A stretch of 64,000 nt of DNA. Origin: Caulobacteraceae bacterium (GTDB lineage: Bacteria; Pseudomonadota; Alphaproteobacteria; Caulobacterales; Caulobacteraceae). A program made the translations under genes and the position numbers. The notes under the pieces are model-generated. The model ran no database searches. It was given only the letters and a program-made list of their open reading frames with translations, and had not been told where the DNA came from. Positions 38,745 to 47,593 of this stretch are shown here, one piece after another; the first letter of the stretch is position 1, and every line of letters begins with the position of its first letter. The stretch is from contig PLRV01000010.1 of NCBI GenBank assembly GCA_003164925.1, forward strand, positions 1 through 64,000, given 5' to 3'.

Positions 38745-40468
38745 GCCGCTTTGCCTGTCGCATCAAGTCGCTGGATGAGCCTCTTCTCGAAGAGGCGACG
38801 ATAGGTGGCCTCGAGTCGCCGCGCAAAGCCAGGGGCGTCCTGGTACGGTGAGGCGTCGAAGCGAGCACGAATTTCGGCGCGGAGCTGCGCCAGGCGGGGA
38901 ATGTCCTGGGCCAGCTCCACCGCCCGCGCGACATAGTCGTCCCAGTCGTGGGCGATCAGTTCGCGTAAGCCGATCGCCATCAGCGGCTGCACGCCGATGC
39001 GTGCATAGAAGTCCTGGCCGTCCAGGGTCAGGACCGGCACACCGCGCGAAAACGCCTCAAGCGTCGTGGTGCCGCCGGGGCAGGGCGACGGGTCGAGCGC
39101 CAGGTCGATTTCGCTGAACGCGCGCTCGTAATCGGCGCCCTGACCGTGGCCCTCGAACTGCAGATGTTCAGGCGCGACCCCATGGGCCAGGAAGCGCGCC
39201 TGAAACTGGGCCTGCAGCACCGGATCCGAAAAGGGCGCGTATTTGAACTTCAGCCGGGCGGTCGGGCAAGCCTTGAGGATCCTGGCCCAGGCCGCGAGGG
39301 TCGCCGCGCTGATCTTGGCCGGATGGTTGAAGCTGGCGAAGGTGACATAGCCCCTGGCCAGGGCCGGGGAGGGCGAAGGCATGGCCTGGGGATCGGGCTG
39401 GAACAGGCCCGTCACAGGGCCCAGGTCACAGATCGCCTCGTTGAATGCTTCCACCTTGCCGGGCGCGTCCATGAAGTCGCCGTGCAGGACATAGTCCATG
39501 GCGGCTAGGCCGGTGGTCTGCATGTAATTGAGCCAACTGATCTGCACGGGCGCGGGCTTGCGGCCGAACACCTGGAGTATGTTGCGCGCGGCGTGCCCCC
39601 AGACGTCGACCAGGATGTCGATCCGGTCCCGGCGAATCTGTTGGGCGATCTCGTCGGGCTCGACCCCCCGGGTCGAGCGCAGATGGATGTGCGGGGGCGC
39701 GCGCTCCTGCTCCGCCGCCTCGACATACAGGAATATTTCCACGGCCTTCGGGTCGTGCGCCGACAGCAGCGGGTGCATGAATTGGCGGGTCTGGTTGACC
39801 GTGAAGCTCGGTGCGACGTAGCCGACCCGCAGGGGCCTGCCGCCATGCGGTTCGAGAGCGAAGCACGGGCGGGGCGGCAGGGCGTCGTTGGCCCACAGGC
39901 GAGCCCAGTTGCGCGCTTCCTCGGCGTGGCGGCGCACGCCGTCGGCCACGAAGAATAGGGAATAGAGGAAAAAGCTGTGTCGCTGGGGCGTTGGCTCCAG
40001 CCGAAAAACGGCGGCGAAGGCGGTGGCGGCCTCGTCGACCCGGCCCTCGTAGTGCAGGGCCTCGGCGTGTAACTGCAGCGCCGTCAGCATGAGCGGACCG
40101 TGGATCGCGGCGGCGTAAGCGAAGGCCGCGGCAGCCGGAGCCATCTGCTTGGCGTTGTAGAACCGGCGCCCGACCTCCACGGCGTAGGCAGGGTCGGTGG
40201 AAAGACGGTCGAGGTCGCCGCCCGCCGCCTGCACGATCCGCCGCACATGCAGGTTTCGCGCCCGCGCCAGCACGGCCTCTGCGCCCTCCACGTCGCCCGC
40301 GGCGAACAGGGCCGCAGCCCGGATGTAGCCGACGAGGGGGTCATCGTCAGTCGAAGACGGCAGCTGATCTAGCGCGGCCTGCGCACCTCGGACGTCGTGC
40401 GCGATCAGGGCGCCCTGCGCGATGGACAAGAGTTCCTCCACGCCCGCTGGCTCAGCCATTGCAGTCAT
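38741..40468 (-). CDS. GT41 (SPINDLY/OGT-like) glycosyltransferase, second copy
   Basis: 575 residues: N-terminal TPR-like helices (about 1-190) and a C-terminal GT41 catalytic domain. In the latter, FNHPAKISAATLAAWARILK carries the conserved Lys and IDLALDPSPCPGGTTTLEAF the nucleotide-sugar motif. The position of the OGT active-site His (in SDFGNHPTSH) reads PSFTVNQTRQF, so that His is Asn. Coupled by ATGA to the first copy and to the MBL gene. Likely glycosylates a protein such as flagellin; the target is unknown. Confidence 0.82.
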   Translation of the reverse strand: MTAMAEPAGVEELLSIAQGALIAHDVRGAQAALDQLPSSTDDDPLVGYIRAAALFAAGDVEGAEAVLARARNLHVRRIVQAAGGDLDRLSTDPAYAVEVGRRFYNAKQMAPAAAAFAYAAAIHGPLMLTALQLHAEALHYEGRVDEAATAFAAVFRLEPTPQRHSFFLYSLFFVADGVRRHAEEARNWARLWANDALPPRPCFALEPHGGRPLRVGYVAPSFTVNQTRQFMHPLLSAHDPKAVEIFLYVEAAEQERAPPHIHLRSTRGVEPDEIAQQIRRDRIDILVDVWGHAARNILQVFGRKPAPVQISWLNYMQTTGLAAMDYVLHGDFMDAPGKVEAFNEAICDLGPVTGLFQPDPQAMPSPSPALARGYVTFASFNHPAKISAATLAAWARILKACPTARLKFKYAPFSDPVLQAQFQARFLAHGVAPEHLQFEGHGQGADYERAFSEIDLALDPSPCPGGTTTLEAFSRGVPVLTLDGQDFYARIGVQPLMAIGLRELIAHDWDDYVARAVELAQDIPRLAQLRAEIRARFDASPYQDAPGFARRLEATYRRLFEKRLIQRLDATGKAA

Positions 40469-42222
40469 TGATCGATCTCGCAAAGGGCGGGTTCGCTCGG
40501 CCTGTCGTCGGGCGCCGGGTTGGCCGCCTGCGTGTCGCACCAGATGCGGAACATCTCCCGATACGAAGCTTCGAACCGGCGAGTGATGGCTGTCTCGTCA
40601 CGATAGGGCGCAGCGGCGAAACCGGGGGCGACGCGGTCGCGCAGCGCCTGCAGACGCCCAGCCTCGGCGGTGACGGCGACGGCAGTGTCGACGTAGTCGT
40701 CCGGGCTGTAAGCGATTAGCTCCGGCAGGCGGGCGCCCGCGAGCAACTCGATGCCGATACGCGCATAGTATGTATCGCCAGCCAGTGTCAGGACCGGCAC
40801 GCCGTGGGCCAGAGCCTCCAGCGAGGTGGTGCCGCCCGGGGCGGGGGTCGGATCCAGCGCTAGATCGATGTGGTCGAACTCGGCGGCATAGGCGTCCGCG
40901 TCCGAATGGCCCCGGAAGTCCAGCCGCAGCGGGTCAACCCCGTGGGCCGCGAACTGGGCGGCGATGGCGGCTCGCAACACCGGATCGGCGAAATAGCGGT
41001 ACTTGAGCACCAGCCGGGCCTTCGGGCTGCGCATCAGGATGCGCGACCATAGCGCGATGGTGGCGGCGGTGAGCTTGGAAGGATGGTTGAAGCTGCCGAA
41101 CGTCGGATAGCCGTTGCGCGCCATGGGCGTTGGCGCGAGCGACGGCGATCGGTCGGGGCGGAACGCCGCAGAGGTGGCCCCCATGCGCCAGATCTTCTCG
41201 ACAAACAAATCCTGCATGCCGGGCTGGTCGACCGTGTCGCTGTGCAGGGTGTAGTCGATACCGGCGACGCCGGTGGTCTGCATGTAGTTGAGCCAGGTCA
41301 CCTGCACCGGCGCTGGACGTAGGGCGAACAGCGTCAGGCGACCGCCCGCGTTATGGCCCCAGCAGTCGACGAGGACGTCAATCCGGTCGCGGCGGATCAG
41401 CTCGAGCGCGTCCGGATCCGGCAGCTTTCCGATAGGCCGCACGACCATCGGCGGGACCTGGGTCGCACAATTTTCCTCGCCTTGGGGATAGAGGAACACC
41501 TCGACCGTCTCAGGGTCATGGTTCTCCAGCAGCGGCGTCACGAATTGGCGCGCCTGGTTATTGACGAAGCTCGGACAGACATAGCCGATGCGGAGTCTGC
41601 GGTTCGGGTCAGGCCGGTTGGCGAACGCTGGCTCGGGCCGGCCAGGCGCATAGCGTTCCGCCCATCGCCGGGCCTCGGCGGCATGGCGCTCTACGCCATT
41701 TTCGGCCGCGAAGTGCGCGGGCAGCTGGAACTCGGCGACGCCGGCGTGGTCGGCCTTGCTCGCGGCTGTGTGAAACAGCTCGATGGCCTCCTCCGCCCGC
41801 CCCTGATGATGCAGCGATAGTCCGTAGCCGAGCAGGTTCGAAATCGACACGCCGCCCGCGTTGACAGCCAGGCCGTAGATCACCCCAGCGAGGGCGACGA
41901 GCGAGGCGCCGTACAGGCGGTCAGCCATCTGCGCCGCATAGGGGCCGTCCCGCTGGCAGCGCAGCAGGTCTATGTCCGTGGCGCGGAGGATCTCGGCCGC
42001 ATGTACAATTCGCGCGGCGTCCAAGGCCTTGACGGCCTCTTCCCGTTCGCCGGCCGCCAGCAGGATGCTGGCCAAGCCATAGCGGGCCTGATGCATGGCG
42101 GGTGCGTCAGCGACCAGCCGCAGGAATTTGGCGGTGGCGCGCTCCAGATCGCCGTCGAGCAGGGCCGCCTGGGCGTGAAAGAGCCGCACGCCCAAAGGCA
42201 TGACGGGCTGCTCGGCGGTCAT
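40465..42222 (-). CDS. GT41 (SPINDLY/OGT-like) glycosyltransferase, first copy
   Basis: 585 residues, with TPR-type helices in the first 190 and the GT41 domain after. It has FNHPSKLTAATIALWSRILM, IDLALDPTPAPGGTTSLEAL and GVPVLTLAGDTYYARIG. Like its neighbour it has PSFVNNQARQF where OGT has its catalytic His. GGAGG precedes the ATG. It heads a four-gene reverse operon in which every junction overlaps. The divergent gap upstream holds a CtrA-like box. Confidence 0.82.
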   Translation of the reverse strand: MTAEQPVMPLGVRLFHAQAALLDGDLERATAKFLRLVADAPAMHQARYGLASILLAAGEREEAVKALDAARIVHAAEILRATDIDLLRCQRDGPYAAQMADRLYGASLVALAGVIYGLAVNAGGVSISNLLGYGLSLHHQGRAEEAIELFHTAASKADHAGVAEFQLPAHFAAENGVERHAAEARRWAERYAPGRPEPAFANRPDPNRRLRIGYVCPSFVNNQARQFVTPLLENHDPETVEVFLYPQGEENCATQVPPMVVRPIGKLPDPDALELIRRDRIDVLVDCWGHNAGGRLTLFALRPAPVQVTWLNYMQTTGVAGIDYTLHSDTVDQPGMQDLFVEKIWRMGATSAAFRPDRSPSLAPTPMARNGYPTFGSFNHPSKLTAATIALWSRILMRSPKARLVLKYRYFADPVLRAAIAAQFAAHGVDPLRLDFRGHSDADAYAAEFDHIDLALDPTPAPGGTTSLEALAHGVPVLTLAGDTYYARIGIELLAGARLPELIAYSPDDYVDTAVAVTAEAGRLQALRDRVAPGFAAAPYRDETAITRRFEASYREMFRIWCDTQAANPAPDDRPSEPALCEIDQ

Positions 42223-42266
42223 GGCGCCTCCAGAGTCGTCGATGGGGCGATTTCGAGCTGAATTGG

Positions 42267-42283
42267 TTCAATATGCGTTAACC
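42267..42283 (+). promoter_or_regulatory. CtrA-like box in the divergent glycan-gene promoter
   Basis: TTCA-N7-TTAACC, one mismatch from TTAA-N7-TTAACC, in the 100-bp gap between the GT41 operon (left) and the methyltransferase gene (right). It could control both directions. Confidence 0.45.
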
Positions 42284-42322
42284 ACGTTCGTGGAGTATCC
42301 TCGGCGAGTTCAGGAGGCTGGC

Positions 42323-43396
42323 GTGGGCGACACCGTTCTGATTTTCCCTGCCGGCCATCCTGGCGCCGAAGAGGGACGCGTGCAGGCGCTGGCGGAGGGC
42401 CGCAAGGTGATCGGCGCCTCTTCACTGGGTTTCGATCCAGCGCGCGGCGACTACGAAACCTGGGCGTGGCTACCCTATGTCAGCGACCCGGCGTTCCCCG
42501 CCTCGCTGGCGGAACTGATCCGCGAGCATGACATCGGCGCGGTGCATGCGCCGCATTACGTGGTTTGGCGCCATCTGGAGGCGTGGCTGGGGGAGATCGC
42601 GCCGGGGGTGCGATTGCTCGGCGGGTCGAACCTGCAGGACAACGAAAAGACCTACCGGGCGCTGCACGACCGGCTGGCGGCGCTAGACAAGGAGCCCTTC
42701 TACGCCCCGGCGCTTGGGCCCAGGCCCGACCTGGGCGACATCGTGCGGGCCGGCCTGTTTCGCCTGGTCGAAACCATCTCCGGCATGAGTAGCGAGGAGA
42801 AACTGTTCGCCCTGGTCGACATTGTGCGCTGCGCGCCGGCCGGCGACATCGTCGAGATCGGGTCATGGTGGGGAAAGTCGGCGGCGATGTTCGTGCTGCT
42901 AGCCCATCGCTACGATATCGGCCCGGTGCTGTGCGTCGATCCGTGGGCCAGCGAAGCCCTGCCCCAGGGCGACGCCATCCTGGACGCCGCAAGCGCTACG
43001 GCGGACATGGACGAAGCGTTCCGGATCTTCCAGATCAACCTGGCGCCCGTGGCCCAGGGGCGACTGAACTACATCCGTGCGCCCTCGGCTGGCGGCGCCG
43101 CCCAGTACCGGCCGGGCCTGGAGGTGCGCAGCGAGACCTTCGGCGCGGTGCGCTACAGCGGGACCATCTCGGTGCTGCACATCGACGGCAACCACACCCT
43201 GGAACACGCCGAGGAGGACATGAAGCTGTGGACGCCTCATGTGGCGGCCGGCGGCTGGATTATCTTCGACGATTATTTTTGGGTGTTCGGCGACGGTCCC
43301 AGGCGCGTGGGCGACGCCTTTTTGGAGCGGGAAGCGGATCGCATCCAGCTCAGCTTCGTGGCAGGCAAGGCCCTGTTCGTGCAGATGCGCGCCTGA
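42323..43396 (+). CDS. Class I methyltransferase (Methyltransf_24/CmcI-like)
   Basis: 357 residues from a GTG start fixed by AGGAGG five bases upstream. The N-terminal 110 residues are an unrecognised alpha/beta domain (VLIFPAGHPGAEEGR). The C-terminal part has the SAM motif DIVEIGSWWGKSAAMFVLLA, LCVDPWAS, and the active-site acids in VLHIDGNHTLEHAEEDM and IIFDDYFW typical of sugar O-methyltransferases of the TylF/CmcI group. A modifying enzyme of the glycan cluster. Confidence 0.78.
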   Translation: MGDTVLIFPAGHPGAEEGRVQALAEGRKVIGASSLGFDPARGDYETWAWLPYVSDPAFPASLAELIREHDIGAVHAPHYVVWRHLEAWLGEIAPGVRLLGGSNLQDNEKTYRALHDRLAALDKEPFYAPALGPRPDLGDIVRAGLFRLVETISGMSSEEKLFALVDIVRCAPAGDIVEIGSWWGKSAAMFVLLAHRYDIGPVLCVDPWASEALPQGDAILDAASATADMDEAFRIFQINLAPVAQGRLNYIRAPSAGGAAQYRPGLEVRSETFGAVRYSGTISVLHIDGNHTLEHAEEDMKLWTPHVAAGGWIIFDDYFWVFGDGPRRVGDAFLEREADRIQLSFVAGKALFVQMRA

Positions 43397-43501
43397 GCCA
43401 GAGGCAGACGGCTCGCGACCGGCGACGGCGACCACCGGCCCGACCGCGCGGTATTTTTGGCTCCGCTCGGCCGAGTCCCGCCATGGCGCTTAGGGCGGAT
43501 G

Positions 43502-43518
43502 GTAACGCGCGATTAACC
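43502..43518 (+). promoter_or_regulatory. CtrA-like box before the DegT aminotransferase
   Basis: GTAA-N7-TTAACC, one mismatch from the full CtrA consensus, 48 bp before the TTG start of the aminotransferase gene. Confidence 0.45.
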
Positions 43519-43565
43519 ACACCCATGGTGCGCTGACATTTGATAGCGACTCAGGGAGGTGTCCT

Positions 43566-44759
43566 TTGGCTGTGGCCCTCGTCCGCGCCCCGTTTGTCGA
43601 AGCGCCAAACACGGACTTGGCGCCGATTCCGGCGGCGCGTCCGTTGCTGCCGCCGGCCGAAGCAATCTTGCCCTATCTGGAGCGCATCGACGCCCAGCGC
43701 TGGTACTCCAACTTCGGACCGCTGCTCGGCGAGCTCGAGGCGCGCTTAGCGGAGCGTCACGGACCGGGCGTACACGCGGTCACCGCCGCCAACGCCACCC
43801 AGGTTCTGGCCTTGGCGCTGCAGGCCATGGACCTGCCGCGCGGCGCCCTATGCATTCTGCCATCCTGGACCTTTGTCGCCACCGCCCACGCGGTGATGCT
43901 GGCGGGGCTCAGGCCCTGGTTCCTCGACGTTGATCAAGATAGCTGGACGCTCGATCCCGAGACTGTGGCCGAGGCCTTGGCGCATGCGCCGGGTCCCGTG
44001 GCCGCCGTTATCCCCGTGGCCGCCTTCGGCCGGCCGTTGGACATGGGCGCCTGGCGCGCGTTGCGCGACCGTACCGGCGTGGCCGTGCTGGTAGACGCAG
44101 CGGCGGCGTTCGATGCGGTGGCAGGTGGGGCCATGGACTGCGCCGGCCTGCCGGTGGCCGTCAGCCTGCACGCCACCAAGGCGTTGGGCGTGGGCGAGGG
44201 CGGCTATTTGGCCACCGAGGACCGGGACCTGGCCGACCGTCTACGCCAGGCCAGCTCGTTCGGCTTCAAAGGCTCGCGCGAGGCGCGGTTCCCGGCCAGC
44301 AACGCCAAGCTCAGCGAGTACACCGCCGCGGTCGGCTTGGCGGCGCTGGACGCGTGGCCGGAGACGCGGCGGCGCTGGGTTCGAAGCTCGCAGCTGTTGC
44401 GCATCGCGCTGAGTCCGCTGGCCGACGCACAGTTCCAGCCCGGCTGGGGCTGCGACTGGGTGTCAAGCGTGTGCGTGGTGCGTCTGCCTGTTGGCGCGGT
44501 GAACGCCGTGAGCGCGGCGCTGGACCGGGCAGGGGTGCAGACCCGGCACTGGTGGGGCGAAGGCTGCCACACCAGCGAAGCCTTCGCCCAGGAGCTGCGC
44601 GCCCCGTTGCCGGTTACCGAGCGGCTGGCCTGCTCGACTGTGGGCCTGCCCTTCGCCATCGACCTTTCGCCGGCGGAGATCGACCGTATCGCCGCCGCCC
44701 TGGCCGGAGCCCTGGACGAGGGCGGCGCGTTCGGGCTTCAAGATGAAGCCAGGCTCTAG
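43566..44759 (+). CDS. DegT/DnrJ/EryC1/StrS-family sugar aminotransferase
   Basis: 397 residues. PLP-dependent enzyme that aminates nucleotide-linked keto-sugars. WYSNFGPLLGELE near the N-terminus, ANATQVLALAL, AVIPVAAFGRPLD and the Schiff-base Lys in SLHATKALGVGEGGYLATED match the family. The TTG start at 43566 is supported by GGGAGG upstream. Supplies an amino sugar, presumably later acetylated by the NeuD-like enzyme of the forward operon. Confidence 0.88.
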   Translation: MAVALVRAPFVEAPNTDLAPIPAARPLLPPAEAILPYLERIDAQRWYSNFGPLLGELEARLAERHGPGVHAVTAANATQVLALALQAMDLPRGALCILPSWTFVATAHAVMLAGLRPWFLDVDQDSWTLDPETVAEALAHAPGPVAAVIPVAAFGRPLDMGAWRALRDRTGVAVLVDAAAAFDAVAGGAMDCAGLPVAVSLHATKALGVGEGGYLATEDRDLADRLRQASSFGFKGSREARFPASNAKLSEYTAAVGLAALDAWPETRRRWVRSSQLLRIALSPLADAQFQPGWGCDWVSSVCVVRLPVGAVNAVSAALDRAGVQTRHWWGEGCHTSEAFAQELRAPLPVTERLACSTVGLPFAIDLSPAEIDRIAAALAGALDEGGAFGLQDEARL

Positions 44760-44789
44760 CCTCTTCAGATCGCCTATAGGGGGAGACGC

Positions 44790-45614
44790 ATGTCGGTGAT
44801 GCGAAAAGACGGGGCGCCGATCCTGAACGGTTCAGCCATGAGCCGGGAGGACTTGCTGGCCGCCATTCCCAGACTGATGGACGAGGCGCCCTGCGCTCGG
44901 ATCGTGGGCGTGCGCCCCGCCGGCGATCCCCTGACGTTCTGGCGCGAAGCCGGCGAGACCCTGGGACAGAGCGCCCAACTCCTGGAAGACAGCGTAACCG
45001 GCGAGGAGGTGCCCGCCGCCGGAGGCTGGATGGACGTGCGCTATGAGCCGGACCGCCTGGACACCTATCGTCACGCCAATGTCGGCCAGCCGCTGCACAC
45101 CGATGGGGCTTATGGCTCGATCCTGCAGGACATCGGCGTCTTCTATCTCGAGCGCCAGGCCCAGGCGGGGGGCGAGAGCCTGTTCGTGGAGGCCGATGCG
45201 GTGGCCAACTACGCCGCCGAGATCGATCCCATGCTCCTCGCCCGCCTGTTCGACACGCCGGTGCGTTTCGGCAAGGGCAAGACCATCGGCCGGCTGACGC
45301 CGATCCTGCGTGAGCACGCGGGCAAGCTGCGGCTGAACTGGAACTATTTCCGGGTGCTGCCCGACCAGGGCGAGGGGGTCGCCCGTCTGCGCGAGGACTT
45401 CCGCCTTTTTCTGGAAGACATGGTCGAGCACGGTCCGGTGGCCGCTTTCCGGTTGGATGCGGGCGACGCGATGATCTTCCGCGATGACCAGGTGCTGCAT
45501 GGCCGGAAAGGCTACGCCGCCAAGGCGTCCGGCGACCGGCTTTTGTGGAAGACCTATTTCATCAGTCCCGCCCAGGCCGTCGCCAACGCCTCATGTCCCA
45601 GCCGGGCGGCCTGA
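44790..45614 (+). CDS. TauD/TfdA-family Fe(II)/2-oxoglutarate dioxygenase
   Basis: 274 residues with the 2-His-1-carboxylate facial triad: H-x-D in QPLHTDGAYGS and the distal His in DDQVLHGRKGY, followed by an Arg for 2-oxoglutarate in SGDRLLWKTYF. It probably hydroxylates a sugar or acyl intermediate. Lies 30 bp after the aminotransferase and immediately before the aldo/keto reductase. Confidence 0.82.
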   Translation: MSVMRKDGAPILNGSAMSREDLLAAIPRLMDEAPCARIVGVRPAGDPLTFWREAGETLGQSAQLLEDSVTGEEVPAAGGWMDVRYEPDRLDTYRHANVGQPLHTDGAYGSILQDIGVFYLERQAQAGGESLFVEADAVANYAAEIDPMLLARLFDTPVRFGKGKTIGRLTPILREHAGKLRLNWNYFRVLPDQGEGVARLREDFRLFLEDMVEHGPVAAFRLDAGDAMIFRDDQVLHGRKGYAAKASGDRLLWKTYFISPAQAVANASCPSRAA

Positions 45615-45615
45615 G

Positions 45616-46470
45616 CTGACGCCCCGGCGCGAGTTCGGGCGTACGGGGATCAGTCTCAGCGCCTTAACCTTCGGCGTCATGCGCATGCTGGCGCCGCGGT
45701 TCGATGAAGGCTCGGCCACGGACTTTCTGCTGTTCCTGCATGACCAGGGCGTCACCAGCTTTCACGTCTCCCATGAATATGAAAGCTATCCCCTGGCGTG
45801 CGCCGCTCTGAAGGGACTGCGCCGAGCCCGGCCGGACGGCGCCATTGAGATCATCGCCAAGATCGCCGCGCCGCATTTCGACGAGACCGGGTTTGAAGCC
45901 GACCGCGCCCGGCGCCTGATCGAGGCGAGCCGCCGCGACCTGGGCGTGGACCGCATCGACATCGTCCAGTGGCTGATGCGCCAGACGCCCAACGAGGATT
46001 CCGCCCGGCTGCCCGTGCTGGCGCGCGACGCGGCCCAGGCCGAGAAAACCTGGAGCGGGTTGAAGGCCGCCGGTCACATAGGGGCGCTGGCGGTCTTCCC
46101 CTATTCGGACGCCTTTCTGTCCGCGAGCCTCGACTATGAGTGGGTGGACGGGCTGGTCACCTATCTCAACCTCGCCGAGACCGAGGCCGCCCCGCACCTG
46201 GATCGCCTGCATAGGGAAGGGCGGGGCTTCGCGGCCATCCGCCCCCTGTTCGCCGGTGCGGTCATGACCGATCCCAGTCTGGTGGGCCTGGAACCAGACG
46301 CCCAGGTTCGCCGAGCGCTGCAATTCTGCCTGCTGCACCCGGGGTCGGCCTCGGCCATCCTGGGAGTCTCCAGCCGCGCCCACGCCCAGGCGGCTCTGGA
46401 TGCGATAGCCGATGTGGAGCCGGACACGGCGCAGTTTCACGCCCTGACGGCCAAGGCGCCGGAAACCTGA
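45616..46470 (+). CDS. Aldo/keto reductase family protein, start uncertain
   Basis: About 285 residues of AKR barrel: REFGRTGISLSALTFG, GVTSFHVSHEYESYP, the Lys in EIIAKIAAP, ARRLIEASRRDLGVDRIDIV, and ILGVSSRAHAQAALDAI for NADPH binding. The usual catalytic Asp position (F-D-T-A) reads F-H-V-S. No ATG, GTG or TTG lies in frame at the domain boundary. Candidates are CTG 45616, just past the dioxygenase stop, ATG 45499 deep inside that gene, or ATG 45678, which would cut the first strand. Confidence 0.65.
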   Translation: MTPRREFGRTGISLSALTFGVMRMLAPRFDEGSATDFLLFLHDQGVTSFHVSHEYESYPLACAALKGLRRARPDGAIEIIAKIAAPHFDETGFEADRARRLIEASRRDLGVDRIDIVQWLMRQTPNEDSARLPVLARDAAQAEKTWSGLKAAGHIGALAVFPYSDAFLSASLDYEWVDGLVTYLNLAETEAAPHLDRLHREGRGFAAIRPLFAGAVMTDPSLVGLEPDAQVRRALQFCLLHPGSASAILGVSSRAHAQAALDAIADVEPDTAQFHALTAKAPET

Positions 46471-46524
46471 ATGGACCTATTCCGAACAGGCCGGCAGGTC
46501 AGGGACGCACGTGCGGAGCGTTGC

Positions 46525-47130
46525 TCACACGGCCTGAACGTCGGCGGTCAGCAGATCGCTTACAACGTCCCGGTCCAGCGTTTCGGCCAGTAGCCGTTTG
46601 GCCCTGTATACGCGCACCTCGACCGCCTTGGCGCTGAGGCCCAGAATCTGGCCCGCGTCTTTGTGGGACAGCCCTTCCAGAAGTGTGAGTATGAGGGGCT
46701 CTTTCAAACCAGCCGGCAAAGCCCCTATGGCTTTGTCCAGGGCGACCAGGGCCGCTTTGGTCGATATCGTCGCTTCAGCCCCAGGGGCCAAGTCCGCGAC
46801 CAGATCGGCGTTCTCGCCCTCCGGACGACGTAAGCCCAACATGCGCCGTACGGCGTTGTAGCGCGCGTGGTCTCGGCATTTATTGAGCGCGATACGTCGA
46901 ATCCAGGCTTCAAACGGTCGCTCCGGATCAAAACGATTGAGGTTGGACATGGCCGAGACGAATGCATCTTGCATCACGTCGTAAGCTTCATCGGCGTCCC
47001 CGACGTGGCGACGGATGAAGCGATAGAGCCAATGCTTGTGCTGCGCCACGAGAAGTGAAAACGCTCTTTGCTCACCCGCATTGGCGCGTCGGACGAGATC
47101 GGCGTCCGTGGGAATAGAATCCGCCTTCAA
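46525..47130 (-). CDS. ECF sigma factor (CnrH-like)
   Basis: 201 residues with sigma region 2 (HWLYRFIRRHVGDADEAYDV, then MQDAFVSAM, FDPERPFEAWIRRIALN) and region 4 (AIGALPAGLKEPLILTLLEG, SAKAVEVRVYRAKRLL). Directs RNA polymerase to a stress regulon. Its ATG overlaps the stop of the periplasmic sensor gene, and a small membrane protein gene precedes that, the same three-part order as cnrYXH of nickel/cobalt-resistant bacteria. Confidence 0.85.
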   Translation of the reverse strand: MKADSIPTDADLVRRANAGEQRAFSLLVAQHKHWLYRFIRRHVGDADEAYDVMQDAFVSAMSNLNRFDPERPFEAWIRRIALNKCRDHARYNAVRRMLGLRRPEGENADLVADLAPGAEATISTKAALVALDKAIGALPAGLKEPLILTLLEGLSHKDAGQILGLSAKAVEVRVYRAKRLLAETLDRDVVSDLLTADVQAV

Positions 47131-47591
47131 ACCGGCCCCAGCGTCAGGGATTCGAAGACCTTCTGGTCGAGGATCTGCTGCTGCGGCGGCGTCAGGACCG
47201 CACGAATGCCCAGAACATAGAGGATCGTTTCTTTTTGCAGGGCTCCCATGGAGGTCTGCAAGCTGTCAAGCGCCCGCTGGGCGGCGGTGCCAAGCGCCAT
47301 CTCATTGGCAAGGGCCAGGCCCAACTCGGCGTCCGCCGAACCCATCTGAGCTCTCAAGGCGTTGCGGCGTTGGACGTAGCGAGCGTCGATGGCGTCGATC
47401 TGGCGCGCCTGATCGGGCGTCAGTTTCAGGTCCTGGTGGACCAGCATATAGATGTTGTCTCGCAACAGGCGATGCGCCTGAGTCGCATCGACGGGTTGCG
47501 AGTGCTGGGCCCCGAGTTTGGCGCCCGCGAATGCAGCCAGCCCCGCCAGCACCACAGTGATGGCCAGGTTGCGCACAAAGGCGCCGTTCAT
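47127..47591 (-). CDS. Periplasmic sensor of the CnrX/heavy-metal-sensor family
   Basis: 154 residues: an N-terminal helix (about 8-27) anchors a periplasmic four-helix domain with LVHQDLKLTPDQ and LQTSMGALQKETILYVLG followed by IRAVLTPPQQ. In CnrX this domain binds Ni/Co and releases the sigma factor. By my recall of CnrX, only one of its His ligands is kept here; the others appear as Tyr, Asp, Tyr and Ile. The signal sensed may therefore differ. Two bases separate it from the gene upstream. Confidence 0.75.
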   Translation of the reverse strand: MNGAFVRNLAITVVLAGLAAFAGAKLGAQHSQPVDATQAHRLLRDNIYMLVHQDLKLTPDQARQIDAIDARYVQRRNALRAQMGSADAELGLALANEMALGTAAQRALDSLQTSMGALQKETILYVLGIRAVLTPPQQQILDQKVFESLTLGPV

Positions 47592-47593
47592 GA

